Of a DNA stretch of 64,000 nt, positions 26,301 to 34,811 are shown piece by piece. The position numbers and the translations under genes are program-made. Origin of the DNA: G963923955 sp963923955 (lineage in GTDB: Bacteria; Pseudomonadota; Gammaproteobacteria; Eutrophobiales; Eutrophobiaceae). The stretch spans positions 558,001 through 622,000 of the forward strand of contig OZ000552.1 in the NCBI GenBank assembly GCA_963923955.1. The letters run 5' to 3'. The notes beneath the pieces are model-generated. The model did not search any database. It was given only the letters and a program-made list of their open reading frames with translations, and was not told the origin of the DNA. Every line of letters begins with the position of its first letter. Within the stretch, counting starts at the first letter, position 1.

Positions 26301-27908
26301 TCACATCCTGAACACCCCAAAGCTTGTCTCCTCTATCGGCGCATTCAGCGCCGCGGCGAGGCCAAGCCCCAGCACCATTCTCGTGTCCAACGGGTCGATC
26401 ACGCCGTCATCCCACAGCCGGGCGCTGGCATAATACGGATGCCCTTGGGTCTCGTATTGCGCCCGGATCGGCGCGGTGAATTGGGCTTCTTCTTCCGCCG
26501 ACCAGTCCGCGCCTTTGGCCGTCCGCTGGTCGCGCTTGACTTGCGCCAAGACATTGGCCGCCTGCTCGCCGCCCATGACCGAGATGCGCGCATTCGGCCA
26601 CATCCACAAAAAGCGCGGGCCATAGGCGCGCCCACACATGCCGTAATTCCCGGCGCCGAAGCTGCCGCCGACAATCACGGTGAACTTCGGCACACGCGTG
26701 GTGGCCACCGCGTGCACCAGCTTCGCCCCGTCCTTGGCGATGCCGCCGGCCTCGTATTTCCGCCCGACCATGAAGCCGGTGATGTTTTGCAAAAAGACCA
26801 GCGGGATCTGGCGCTGGCTGCATAGTTCAATGAAGTGCGTCCCCTTGAGCGCGGACTCGGAGAACAGCACACCGTTGTTGGCGATGATGCCGAGAGGATA
26901 GCCGAACAGGTGGGCGAAGCCGCAGATGAGCGTGGTGCCGTAGCGCTGTTTGAATTCGTCAAACTCGCTGCCGTCCACAATGCGGGCGATGAGCTCGCGT
27001 ACCTCATAGGGTCGGCGCGGATCAGCCGGGATGATGCCGTAGAGCTCGGCGGCCGGATAGCGCGGCTCGGCCGCAGCGCGGGTCTCCAGCGACATGAGTT
27101 TTGTCCGGTGAAAGCGCGTAACAATCGACCTGGCGAGGCTCAGCGCATGGGCGTCATCCAGGGCGTAATGATCGGCCACGCCGGAGAGGCGCGTATGCAC
27201 ATCGGCCCCGCCCAGCTCTTCGGCGCTGACCACTTCACCGGTGGCGGCCTTGACCAGCGGCGGGCCGCCCAGGAAGATCGTGCCCTGGTCTTTGACAATG
27301 ATGCTTTCATCGGACATGGCCGGCACATAGGCGCCGCCGGCGGTGCAAGAGCCCATAACGATGGCCAGCTGCGGGATGCCTTGCGCGGACATATTGGCCT
27401 GATTATAGAAAATCCGCCCGAAGTGATCGCGATCCGGGAAGACCTCGTCCTGCTTGGGCAGATAGGCGCCGCCGGAGTCGACCAGGTAGATGCAGGGCAG
27501 GTGGTTGGCTTGGGCGATTTCCTGCGCGCGCAGGTGCTTCTTGATCGTCAGAGGATAATAAGTGCCACCCTTGACCGTGGCATCGTTGGCCACGAGCATG
27601 CACTCGCGCCCCTTGACCCGCCCGATGCCGGCGATGAGGCCAGCCGCCGGGACTTCATTGTCGTATAAGCCGTAAGCGGCCAGCTGCGATAATTCCAGGA
27701 AGGGCGCGCCGGGATCCAGCAGTTGGGTGATGCGCTCGCGCGGCAGGAGCTTGCCGCGCGCCAGGTGCTTTTGCCGGGCGGCCGCATCGCCGCCGGCGGC
27801 AATCGCCTCGACCTTCGCGCGCAGACTGTTGACCAGCGCCTGCATGGCCGCGCGGTTGTTTTGAAACTCCGCAGAATCCGGGTCAAGCCGTGAGCGCAGT
27901 GTGGTCAT
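26301..27908 (-). CDS. liuB: Methylcrotonyl-CoA carboxylase carboxyltransferase (beta) subunit
   Basis: A 535-residue carboxyltransferase with the crotonase-like acyl-CoA halves. LVDSGGAYLPKQDEVFPD and GSCTAGGAYVPAMSDE bind the CoA ester, and FLQNITGFMVGRKYEAGG with GGSFGAGNYGMCGRAY bind carboxybiotin. It transfers the carboxyl group from biotin on LiuD to 3-methylcrotonyl-CoA. It lies 24 bases after liuA. Length is normal. Confidence 0.96.
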   Translation of the reverse strand: MTTLRSRLDPDSAEFQNNRAAMQALVNSLRAKVEAIAAGGDAAARQKHLARGKLLPRERITQLLDPGAPFLELSQLAAYGLYDNEVPAAGLIAGIGRVKGRECMLVANDATVKGGTYYPLTIKKHLRAQEIAQANHLPCIYLVDSGGAYLPKQDEVFPDRDHFGRIFYNQANMSAQGIPQLAIVMGSCTAGGAYVPAMSDESIIVKDQGTIFLGGPPLVKAATGEVVSAEELGGADVHTRLSGVADHYALDDAHALSLARSIVTRFHRTKLMSLETRAAAEPRYPAAELYGIIPADPRRPYEVRELIARIVDGSEFDEFKQRYGTTLICGFAHLFGYPLGIIANNGVLFSESALKGTHFIELCSQRQIPLVFLQNITGFMVGRKYEAGGIAKDGAKLVHAVATTRVPKFTVIVGGSFGAGNYGMCGRAYGPRFLWMWPNARISVMGGEQAANVLAQVKRDQRTAKGADWSAEEEAQFTAPIRAQYETQGHPYYASARLWDDGVIDPLDTRMVLGLGLAAALNAPIEETSFGVFRM

Positions 27909-27932
27909 GGTCGATGAACAAGGCGGCCATTT

Positions 27933-29105
27933 CTAAGCCGAGTCGGCGAATAATTCCCGACCGATCAACATGCGCCGGATCTCGCTGGTGCCGGCGCCGA
28001 TCTCATACAACTTGGCGTCCCGCAACAGGCGCCCGGTCGGGTATTCGTTGATATAGCCGTTGCCTCCCAGCGCTTGAATCGCATGCAAGGCCATCCAGGT
28101 GGCCTTTTCAGCCGAATAGAGAATCGCGCCGGCGGCGTCCTTGCGCGTGGTCTCGCCGCGATCACAGGCGCGCGCCACCGCATAGACATAAGCGCGGCAG
28201 GCGTTCAAGGTGGTGTACATATCGGCCAGCTTGCCCTGCATGAGTTGGAACTCGCCGATGGCGCGGCCGAATTGTCGGCGCTCGTGCACATAGGGCACGA
28301 CCACGTCCATGCACGCCTGCATGATGCCGAGCGGGCCGCCGGCCAAGACCAGGCGCTCGTAATCCAGGCCGCTCATCAGCACCTTGACGCCTTCTTCAGG
28401 CTCGCCCAGGACATTCTCCGCCGGCACCTCGCAGTCTTCAAACACCAGCTCGCAGGTGTTGGAGCCGCGCATGCCTAACTTGTCCAGCTTTTGCGCGGTG
28501 GAGAAACCGGCAAAGCCCTTCTCGATCAAAAAGGCGGTGATGCCTTGCGCGTCGGCATCGGGCTTCGTCTTGGCATAGACCACCATGGTCTCGGCCTCCG
28601 GGCCGTTGGTGATCCACATCTTGTTGCCGTTTAAGATGTAGCGCTCGCCGTGTTTGTCGGCCTTGAGGCGCATGCCGACCACGTCAGAACCGGCGCCGGG
28701 TTCGCTCATGGCCAGGGCGCCGACATGCTCGCCACGGATGAGCGGCGGCAGGTATTTTTGCTTCTGCGCCGCGCTGCCGTTGCGGAAGATCTGGTTGACG
28801 CAGAGATTGGAATGCGCCCCGTAGGACAGGCCCACGGCGGCCGAGGCGCGGCTGATCTCCTCCATGGCGATGGTATGTTCCAAATAGCCCATGCCGGCGC
28901 CGCCGTACTCTTCCGCCACCGTGATGCCTAAGAGACCCATATCGCCCAGCTTCGCCCAGAGCGGCGGCGGGAATGCGTTTTTTTGGTCAATCCCCGCCGC
29001 CAGCGGGGCGATCTCGGCCTGGGCGAAGTCGTGTACCGAATCGCGCAGCATATCGGCGCCTTCGCCCAGCTCGAAATTCAATGATGGATAGGGGTTTATG
29101 TTCAT
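27933..29105 (-). CDS. liuA: Isovaleryl-CoA dehydrogenase
   Basis: A 390-residue acyl-CoA dehydrogenase. Typical parts are LLGITVAEEYGGAGMGYLEH, ALAMSEPGAGSDVVGM (FAD/substrate binding), KMWITNGPEAE, and the C-terminal QALGGNGYINEYPTGRLLRDAK. The sequence around LDYERLVLAGGPLG contains the glutamate position typical of isovaleryl-CoA dehydrogenases, where the catalytic base is displaced. It is the first enzyme gene of the liu operon, transferring electrons to electron-transfer flavoprotein. Confidence 0.94.
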   Translation of the reverse strand: MNINPYPSLNFELGEGADMLRDSVHDFAQAEIAPLAAGIDQKNAFPPPLWAKLGDMGLLGITVAEEYGGAGMGYLEHTIAMEEISRASAAVGLSYGAHSNLCVNQIFRNGSAAQKQKYLPPLIRGEHVGALAMSEPGAGSDVVGMRLKADKHGERYILNGNKMWITNGPEAETMVVYAKTKPDADAQGITAFLIEKGFAGFSTAQKLDKLGMRGSNTCELVFEDCEVPAENVLGEPEEGVKVLMSGLDYERLVLAGGPLGIMQACMDVVVPYVHERRQFGRAIGEFQLMQGKLADMYTTLNACRAYVYAVARACDRGETTRKDAAGAILYSAEKATWMALHAIQALGGNGYINEYPTGRLLRDAKLYEIGAGTSEIRRMLIGRELFADSA

Positions 29106-29158
29106 CCTGGCCTTAACTCTTCTTTACTTACACGTCAAACTAGATTGAAAAATGCTCA

Positions 29159-29545
29159 TTATCCTGCTGTATTGGCAAGCAGCTTTTCCAGGCAACTCCG
29201 CTCTACTTCGTCCATTGCCTTTAAGGTGTCCTCTATGTCCCGCATCTTCTCGATCAAGAGGCTTCGGTGTTGCCGGATCTTTTCACACAGGTGCAGGAGC
29301 TGAGGCGTGTCGTTGGCCTGCCCCGGCTCATACATGTCTATGACCTCAGTGCATTCTTCCAGCGACAGCCCCAGCCGCTTGCCGCGCAGGGTGAGCTTTA
29401 AGCGGGTGCGGTCGCGCTCGGAATAATGCCGCACCTTAGCTCTACGCTGCGGTGCCAGGATGCCCTTGTCCTCATAAAAACGCAGCGTCCTCGGCGTGAC
29501 TCCGAATTCTCTTACCAGCTCATTGATGGCGTAGCCCGGTCGCAT
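29159..29545 (-). CDS. liuR: MerR-family regulator LiuR
   Basis: A 128-residue MerR-type regulator. The winged helix (YAINELVREFGVTPRTLRFYEDKGIL) is followed by SERDRTRLKLTLRGKRLGLSLEE and a C-terminal dimerisation helix (RSLLIEKMRDIEDTLKAMDE). There are no metal-binding cysteines of the CueR/MerR type. LiuR controls leucine/isovalerate genes in many gamma- and betaproteobacteria. It starts the minus-strand liu operon and faces the CoA-transferase genes across a palindromic operator. Confidence 0.92.
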   Translation of the reverse strand: MRPGYAINELVREFGVTPRTLRFYEDKGILAPQRRAKVRHYSERDRTRLKLTLRGKRLGLSLEECTEVIDMYEPGQANDTPQLLHLCEKIRQHRSLLIEKMRDIEDTLKAMDEVERSCLEKLLANTAG

Positions 29546-29566
29546 TGCTCTTGCTTGCTTATTTAC

Positions 29567-29578
29567 GTTTACGTAAAC
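29567..29578. promoter_or_regulatory. LiuR operator candidate
   Basis: GTTTACGTAAAC is a perfect 12-base palindrome in the 119-base gap between liuR and the CoA-transferase genes, extended on the left by another TTTAC (29562-29566). A looser relative, TTTACTTACACGTCAAAC (29123-29140), lies between liuR and liuA. A possible plus-strand promoter, TTGACT (29593-29598) and GAATAT (29615-29620), is adjacent. Confidence 0.6.
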
Positions 29579-29664
29579 TGTAGAATCTTTTGTTGACTAT
29601 TGCAAGGGATTGCTGAATATAAGCCGGGAAAGAGTGCTAATTTTCGATACGGGGAGATGAGATA

Positions 29665-30366
29665 ATGTCTGGATTTGATAAGGTAGTGGCGAGCTATGCG
29701 CAAGCCATGGCCGGCCTGCAAGACGGCATGACCATCATCGCCGGTGGTTTCGGCCTGTGCGGCATACCGGAAGGACTCATCGCCCAGATAGAGAAAATGG
29801 GCACGCGCGAGCTGACCATCGTCTCGAATAATTGCGGGGTCGACGACTTTGGTTTGGGGCTACTGCTAAAGACCAAGCAGGTGAAAAAGATGATCTCTTC
29901 CTATGTCGGGGAAAACGCTACTTTTGCGCGGCAATACCTCGCCGGCGAGCTGGAGGTCGAGCTAACCCCACAGGGTACCCTGGCCGAGAAGATGCGCGCC
30001 GGCGGTGCCGGCATCCCGGCCTTTTACACCGCCACCGGCTATGGGACGCTGGTGGGGGAGGGCAAGGACAGCAGGGAATTTAACGGCCGCCACTACATCT
30101 TGGAAGAATCCATCCGCGGCGATTTTGCCATCGTCCGCGCCTGGAAGGCGGATCGCTACGGCAACTGCATCTATCGGCATACCGCCATGAATTTTAATCC
30201 GGTGGCGGCCACCGCCGGGAAGATCACTGTTGTCGAGGCGGAAGAGATTGTCGAACCTGGGACGCTGGAGCCATCCCGGATCCACACCCCCGGGATATAC
30301 GTCAATCGCCTAATCCAGGGGCGCTTTGAGAAACGGATTGAAAAGATCACGCTGAGACAGAATTAA
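29665..30366 (+). CDS. scoA: 3-Oxoacid (acetoacetate) CoA-transferase subunit A
   Basis: A 233-residue alpha subunit of the SCOT/AtoD type. GGFGLCGIPEGLI and NNCGVDDFGLGLLL near the N-terminus and RKTAMNFNP-like HTAMNFNPVAATAGK are typical. With subunit B it transfers CoA, usually from succinyl-CoA to acetoacetate. It is the first gene of a plus-strand cluster divergent from liuR, so leucine-derived acetoacetate is its expected substrate. A GGGGAGA ribosome site precedes the ATG. Confidence 0.93.
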   Translation: MSGFDKVVASYAQAMAGLQDGMTIIAGGFGLCGIPEGLIAQIEKMGTRELTIVSNNCGVDDFGLGLLLKTKQVKKMISSYVGENATFARQYLAGELEVELTPQGTLAEKMRAGGAGIPAFYTATGYGTLVGEGKDSREFNGRHYILEESIRGDFAIVRAWKADRYGNCIYRHTAMNFNPVAATAGKITVVEAEEIVEPGTLEPSRIHTPGIYVNRLIQGRFEKRIEKITLRQN

Positions 30367-30379
30367 CGAGGAAAAACAA

Positions 30380-31036
30380 ATGGCACTGACTCGCGAGCAG
30401 ATCGCAATGCGCGTTGCACAGGAATTACGAGATGGCTACTACGTCAACCTGGGCATCGGCATCCCCACCCTGGTTTCAAACTTTGTGCCGGACGGCATGG
30501 CGGTCATGCTGCAATCGGAGAATGGACTCTTGGGGATGGGCCCTTATCCCACCGCGGCCCAGCTGGATGCCGATATGATCAACGCCGGCAAGGAGACCGT
30601 CACCGCCGTAACCGGCGCCTCCATCTTTAACTCCGCCGAGAGCTTCGCCATGATTCGCGGCGGCCATGTTGACCTGACGGTGCTTGGTGCTTTCGAGGTG
30701 GATCAACACGGCAACATCGCCTCCTACATGATCCCGGGCAAGCTGGTGAAGGGCATGGGCGGGGCGATGGACCTGGTCGCCGGTGCGCAAAACATTATCG
30801 CCATCATGACCCACGCCAATAAACACGGCGCATCAAAGCTGCTCCCCCGCTGCACCCTGCCCTTAACGGGCGTGAATTGCATTAAGCAGGTGGTCACGGA
30901 CTTGGCGGTGCTGGATATACGTGACGGGTGCTTTCATCTGCGCGAGCGTGCGCCTGGTGTAAGTGTTGAGGAGATACGGGAACTCACCGCCGGTGAACTG
31001 GCTGTTGCAGGCGATATTCCGGAAATGAAAATTTAG
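30380..31036 (+). CDS. scoB: 3-Oxoacid (acetoacetate) CoA-transferase subunit B
   Basis: A 218-residue beta subunit. VNLGIGIPTLV is followed by the catalytic-glutamate motif QSENGLLGMGP, which forms the covalent CoA ester, and by IRGGHVDLTVLGAFEVD. It begins 13 bases after subunit A, with the GAGGAAA ribosome site between them. Length is normal for the separate B subunit. Confidence 0.95.
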   Translation: MALTREQIAMRVAQELRDGYYVNLGIGIPTLVSNFVPDGMAVMLQSENGLLGMGPYPTAAQLDADMINAGKETVTAVTGASIFNSAESFAMIRGGHVDLTVLGAFEVDQHGNIASYMIPGKLVKGMGGAMDLVAGAQNIIAIMTHANKHGASKLLPRCTLPLTGVNCIKQVVTDLAVLDIRDGCFHLRERAPGVSVEEIRELTAGELAVAGDIPEMKI

Positions 31037-31059
31037 CTTATCTTTAGAGAGGGCAGCGT

Positions 31060-32751
31060 ATGTCGGACAATCTAAGTTATGTAAATGGTACAGGCGGGCA
31101 GCCGCTGATCTATCGCACCATCGGTAACATGCTGGATGCGTCAGCAACGCGCTGGCCGGCGCGCGAAGCACTCATTGTCAAGCATCAGGGTGTGCGGCTC
31201 AGCTTTGCCGAGTTGAACAGAGAAGTGGATGCCATCGCCGCTGGTCTGCTGGCGCTGGGTCTGCAACCGGGCGATCGGGTCGGCGTCTGGGCGCCTAATT
31301 GTGCGGAATGGGTGCTGGCGCAATATGCCACGGCAAAGGCCGGCCTGATCCAGGTGAATATCAATCCCGCCTATCGCGCCCACGAACTGGAGTATGTGCT
31401 GAATAAGGTTGAGTGCAAGGCACTGATCACTGCCGCCCGCTTTAAGAGCAGCGATTATCTCGCCATGCTCCGGGAACTGGCCCCGGAGCTGGATGAGGCA
31501 GACCCCGGCGGCCTGAGTGCAGAGAAATTGCCTGCGCTGAAAGCCGTGATACGCATCGGCGCAGACAAGACTGCAGGCTGTATCAATTTCAACGAGCTGC
31601 CGGCCATGGCTGATGACCGTCACCAGCAAGACCTGAAGGCACTCGCCGCAAGCCTGCAACCCGATGACCCCATCAACATCCAGTTCACCAGCGGCACTAC
31701 CGGTTTCCCCAAGGGCGCAACCCTGACGCACTTTAACATCCTTAACAACGGCTATTTTGTCGGCGCGGCGATGCGCTTTAGCGAGCATGATCGCCTGTGT
31801 ATTCCGGTGCCGTTGTATCACTGCTTCGGCATGGTGCTGGGCAGTCTTAACTGCGTGGTACATGGCGCTGCCATGATCTTCCCGGACGAAGGCTTTGATC
31901 CGGCCTTGACCCTGCAGGCAGTGGCCGAAGAAAAATGCACCGCGCTCTATGGTGTGCCAACCATGTTTATCGCCGAGCTGGATCTCCCGAATTTCAGCGA
32001 CTATGACCTGAGCAGCCTGCGCACCGGCATTATGGCGGGGGCGTCTTGCCCGATAGAAGTGATGAAGCGGGTCATTAGTGACATGCACATGCCGGAGGTG
32101 ACCATTGCCTATGGCATGACTGAGACCAGCCCGGTGAGTTTCCAGAGCAGCACCGATGATCCCATTGCGCGGCGGGTTGCCACCGTGGGCCGGATCCTGC
32201 CGCACCTGGAGGTAAAGGTCATTGATGAAAATGGCATGACTGTTACGCGCAATGATCCGGGCGAGCTGTGCACCCGCGGCTATAGCCTTATGCGCGGCTA
32301 CTGGAATGACGCAGAAAAGACAAGCGAGGCCATAGATGAATCCGGCTGGATGCACACCGGCGATCTGGCCACGATTGACGAGGAAGGCTATTGCCGCATC
32401 GTCGGCCGGGTAAAGGACATGATCATTCGTGGCGGTGAGAATATTTCTCCGCGCGAGATCGAGGAGTATCTTTATACCAACGACAAGATCCAGGACGTAT
32501 CTGTATTCGGCGTGCCGGATGAGAAGTACGGCGAGGAGATCTGCGCCTGGGTAAGGCTTAAGGATGGGGCAGCACTGGCAGAGGAAGACATCAGGGCATT
32601 CTGCAAAGACAAGATTGCGCATTACAAGATCCCGCGCTATGTGCGCCTCGTTGATGAATTTCCCATGACTGTTACCGGCAAGTTGCAAAAATTCCTCATG
32701 CGCGAGCAGATGATTGACGAGTTGGGTTTGAAAATACAAGAAACCGCGTGA
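31060..32751 (+). CDS. Acyl-CoA synthetase (AMP-binding), ACSF2/FadD type
   Basis: A 563-residue adenylate-forming ligase. ATP-binding QFTSGTTGFPKGATLTH, the YGMTETSPVSF motif, the hinge TGDLATIDEEGYCRIVGRVKDMI and the catalytic lysine in TVTGKLQKF are all present. It activates a fatty or branched acid with CoA via an acyl-AMP. Genes of this type often accompany liu clusters and may activate isovalerate, methylated or medium-chain acids; the exact acid is not shown by sequence. It lies 23 bases after the CoA-transferase genes. Confidence 0.9.
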   Translation: MSDNLSYVNGTGGQPLIYRTIGNMLDASATRWPAREALIVKHQGVRLSFAELNREVDAIAAGLLALGLQPGDRVGVWAPNCAEWVLAQYATAKAGLIQVNINPAYRAHELEYVLNKVECKALITAARFKSSDYLAMLRELAPELDEADPGGLSAEKLPALKAVIRIGADKTAGCINFNELPAMADDRHQQDLKALAASLQPDDPINIQFTSGTTGFPKGATLTHFNILNNGYFVGAAMRFSEHDRLCIPVPLYHCFGMVLGSLNCVVHGAAMIFPDEGFDPALTLQAVAEEKCTALYGVPTMFIAELDLPNFSDYDLSSLRTGIMAGASCPIEVMKRVISDMHMPEVTIAYGMTETSPVSFQSSTDDPIARRVATVGRILPHLEVKVIDENGMTVTRNDPGELCTRGYSLMRGYWNDAEKTSEAIDESGWMHTGDLATIDEEGYCRIVGRVKDMIIRGGENISPREIEEYLYTNDKIQDVSVFGVPDEKYGEEICAWVRLKDGAALAEEDIRAFCKDKIAHYKIPRYVRLVDEFPMTVTGKLQKFLMREQMIDELGLKIQETA

Positions 32752-32770
32752 TCCCCTGAGGAGATAACAA

Positions 32771-34390
32771 GTGTCCAGATTTAACATGCAGGACTATGAC
32801 GAGGTGTATCAGCGCTTTGTCTGGGAGTATCCTGAGCACTATAACTTTGTCAGCGCTGTCATTGATAAGTGGGCGGAAGAGTCGGATAAGCTGGCAATGC
32901 TCTGGGTAGATGATTCAGGCCGCGAGATAAAAAGAACGTTCTCTGATATTGCCAGCGCGTCGAAGAAACTCTGTAATGTATTGCGCGACCTGGATATTCA
33001 ACGTGGCGAGACTGTTATCCTTATGCTCGGCCGCAACCCGGAATGGTGGGAAATATTTACCGCCTGTCTGCGTATGGGGGCAGTCATATCACCAGGCACC
33101 ACCCAGCTTTCCGCACAGGATTTATCTTATCGCATCAAGGCGGCACAGGCGACCTGTCTCATTACAGATGCGGCCAATGCCGGCCGGCTTGAGCAGGCGG
33201 TGAACGAGTGTCCCAGTATCAAGGCCCGGATAGTGATCGATGGTACGCGCAGCGGCTGGGTAGCCTATCACGAACGGATGGATGCGGCGGTAGAGGAATT
33301 TACAACCGTCGCCAGCCGTGCGGATGAAGAGGCCATGTGCTATTTTACCTCAGGCACGACGGGCTATCCTAAAATGTGTATGCACGCACATAGCTACCCG
33401 CTTGGTCATCAGACAACAGGTAAATACTGGCTGGACGTAAGAGCCGATGATCTGCACTGGAATATCAGCGATACCGGTTGGGCCAAGGCGGCGTGGAGCA
33501 GTTACTTCGGGCCGTGGCTCTGCGGGGCGGGGCTCTTTGTACACCATAGTGCTGGCTTCAATGCGGCCGCTACCTTAGCGCTACTGCAGAAATATCCGGT
33601 AACCACCATGTGCGCTGCGCCAACCATCTATCGCATGCTGGTGCAGGAAGACTTGACGAAATATTCTTATGCTTCTCTGCGCCACTGCGTTGGTGCTGGT
33701 GAGCCCTTGAATCCGGAAATTATACAGACCTGGCGCAAGGCAACCGGCATTACCATCAGAGATGGCTATGGCCAGACGGAGACGACTATTTTATGTGGCA
33801 GCTTTCCCTGTATTGAGGCGCGCCCCGGTTCCATGGGCAGGCCCGCCCCCGGCATCGATCTCAACATTGTGGATAACGATGGTCGTGTTGTTGCGGCAAA
33901 TACAGAAGGCGATATTGCAGTGCGAGTGAAGCCCAAGCGACCGCAAGGTCTGTTCAAAGAATACAAGGGCGAGCCGGAGAAGACCGCCGCAACATACAAG
34001 GGCGACTGGTATCTTACGGGTGATCGTGGCTATGTGGATGAGGATGGCTACTTCTGGTTTGTCAGCCGCGCCGATGATGTCATCCTGTCCGCAGGTTATC
34101 GCATCGGTCCCTTTGAGGTGGAAAGCGCACTCATACAGCACCCGGCGGTTGTCGAGTCCGCGGTTGTCTCCAGCCCCGATGAGACACGCGGGGCAGTGGT
34201 CAAGGCCTTTGTCGTGCTCGCCCCGGACTATAAGGCAGATGAGGGGCTGAAGAAGGCCTTGCAGGAACACGTGAAGAAGGTAACGGCACCGTATAAATAC
34301 CCGCGCAAACTGGAATTTGTTGCGGCCCTGCCCAAGACAGTCAGCGGCAAGATACGGCGCATTGAACTACGAGAGCGCGAATGGCAATAG
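32771..34390 (+). CDS. Acyl-CoA synthetase, medium-chain (ACSM) type
   Basis: A second, distinct AMP-binding ligase of 539 residues. Motifs are YFTSGTTGYPKMCMH, DTGWAKAAWSSYFGPW (typical of acetyl/medium-chain synthetases), DGYGQTETT, TGDRGYVDEDGYFWF and the lysine motif VSGKIRR. The start is GTG at 32771 behind GAGGAGA, 19 bases after the previous ligase gene. It is more similar in layout to ACSM enzymes (butyrate, isobutyrate, medium-chain acids) than to the upstream paralogue. Substrate is inferred only at class level. Confidence 0.9.
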   Translation: MSRFNMQDYDEVYQRFVWEYPEHYNFVSAVIDKWAEESDKLAMLWVDDSGREIKRTFSDIASASKKLCNVLRDLDIQRGETVILMLGRNPEWWEIFTACLRMGAVISPGTTQLSAQDLSYRIKAAQATCLITDAANAGRLEQAVNECPSIKARIVIDGTRSGWVAYHERMDAAVEEFTTVASRADEEAMCYFTSGTTGYPKMCMHAHSYPLGHQTTGKYWLDVRADDLHWNISDTGWAKAAWSSYFGPWLCGAGLFVHHSAGFNAAATLALLQKYPVTTMCAAPTIYRMLVQEDLTKYSYASLRHCVGAGEPLNPEIIQTWRKATGITIRDGYGQTETTILCGSFPCIEARPGSMGRPAPGIDLNIVDNDGRVVAANTEGDIAVRVKPKRPQGLFKEYKGEPEKTAATYKGDWYLTGDRGYVDEDGYFWFVSRADDVILSAGYRIGPFEVESALIQHPAVVESAVVSSPDETRGAVVKAFVVLAPDYKADEGLKKALQEHVKKVTAPYKYPRKLEFVAALPKTVSGKIRRIELREREWQ

Positions 34391-34424
34391 CGCTCACAAC
34401 AAAATAAATAACCGGAGAAAGTAA

Positions 34425-34757
34425 ATGTCCTTGATAGCAAAGACTCCCGAGCCGCCATACTATGCCGCCATATTTACCAACCATCAAACAGATGTAACAG
34501 CAGGCTATGAAGATATGGCGCTAAGGATGGTCGAACTTGCGAGTCAGCAGGCAGGCTATCTAGGCATTGAGTCGGTTCGGAAAGAGCTTGCCATTACAAT
34601 TTCATATTGGCGTGATCTTGAATCCATCAAGCATTGGAAGGCCAATGTCGAGCATCTGGCGGCACAGGAACAGGGCAGGAAAATATGGTATAGCCACTAC
34701 AAAACCCGAATATGTAAAGTAGAGAGAGACTATGAGTTTTCAAAGACACTCTCTTAG
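34425..34757 (+). CDS. Antibiotic biosynthesis monooxygenase (ABM)-like small protein
   Basis: A 110-residue protein of the dimeric alpha/beta-barrel ABM type. YYAAIFTNHQTDV, YLGIESVRKELAITISYWRDLESIKHW (split here as LGIESVR and ISYWRDLESIKHW) and EQGRKIWYSHYKTRICKVER match the compact ABM domain found in haem-degrading and quinol monooxygenases and in many proteins of unknown role. A clear GGAGA ribosome site precedes it. Its place among acyl-CoA genes is not explained by the known function of the family. Confidence 0.8.
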   Translation: MSLIAKTPEPPYYAAIFTNHQTDVTAGYEDMALRMVELASQQAGYLGIESVRKELAITISYWRDLESIKHWKANVEHLAAQEQGRKIWYSHYKTRICKVERDYEFSKTLS

Positions 34758-34811
34758 TCCGTGCTGCACTTAATTTAAGCATCAGCAAAATAATTATTGG
34801 AGGATTAAAGC

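Noticed and set aside
31141..32787. 548-residue open frame antisense to the first acyl-CoA synthetase
   Set aside because: Same shadow effect; the sense strand has all motifs of an AMP-binding ligase.
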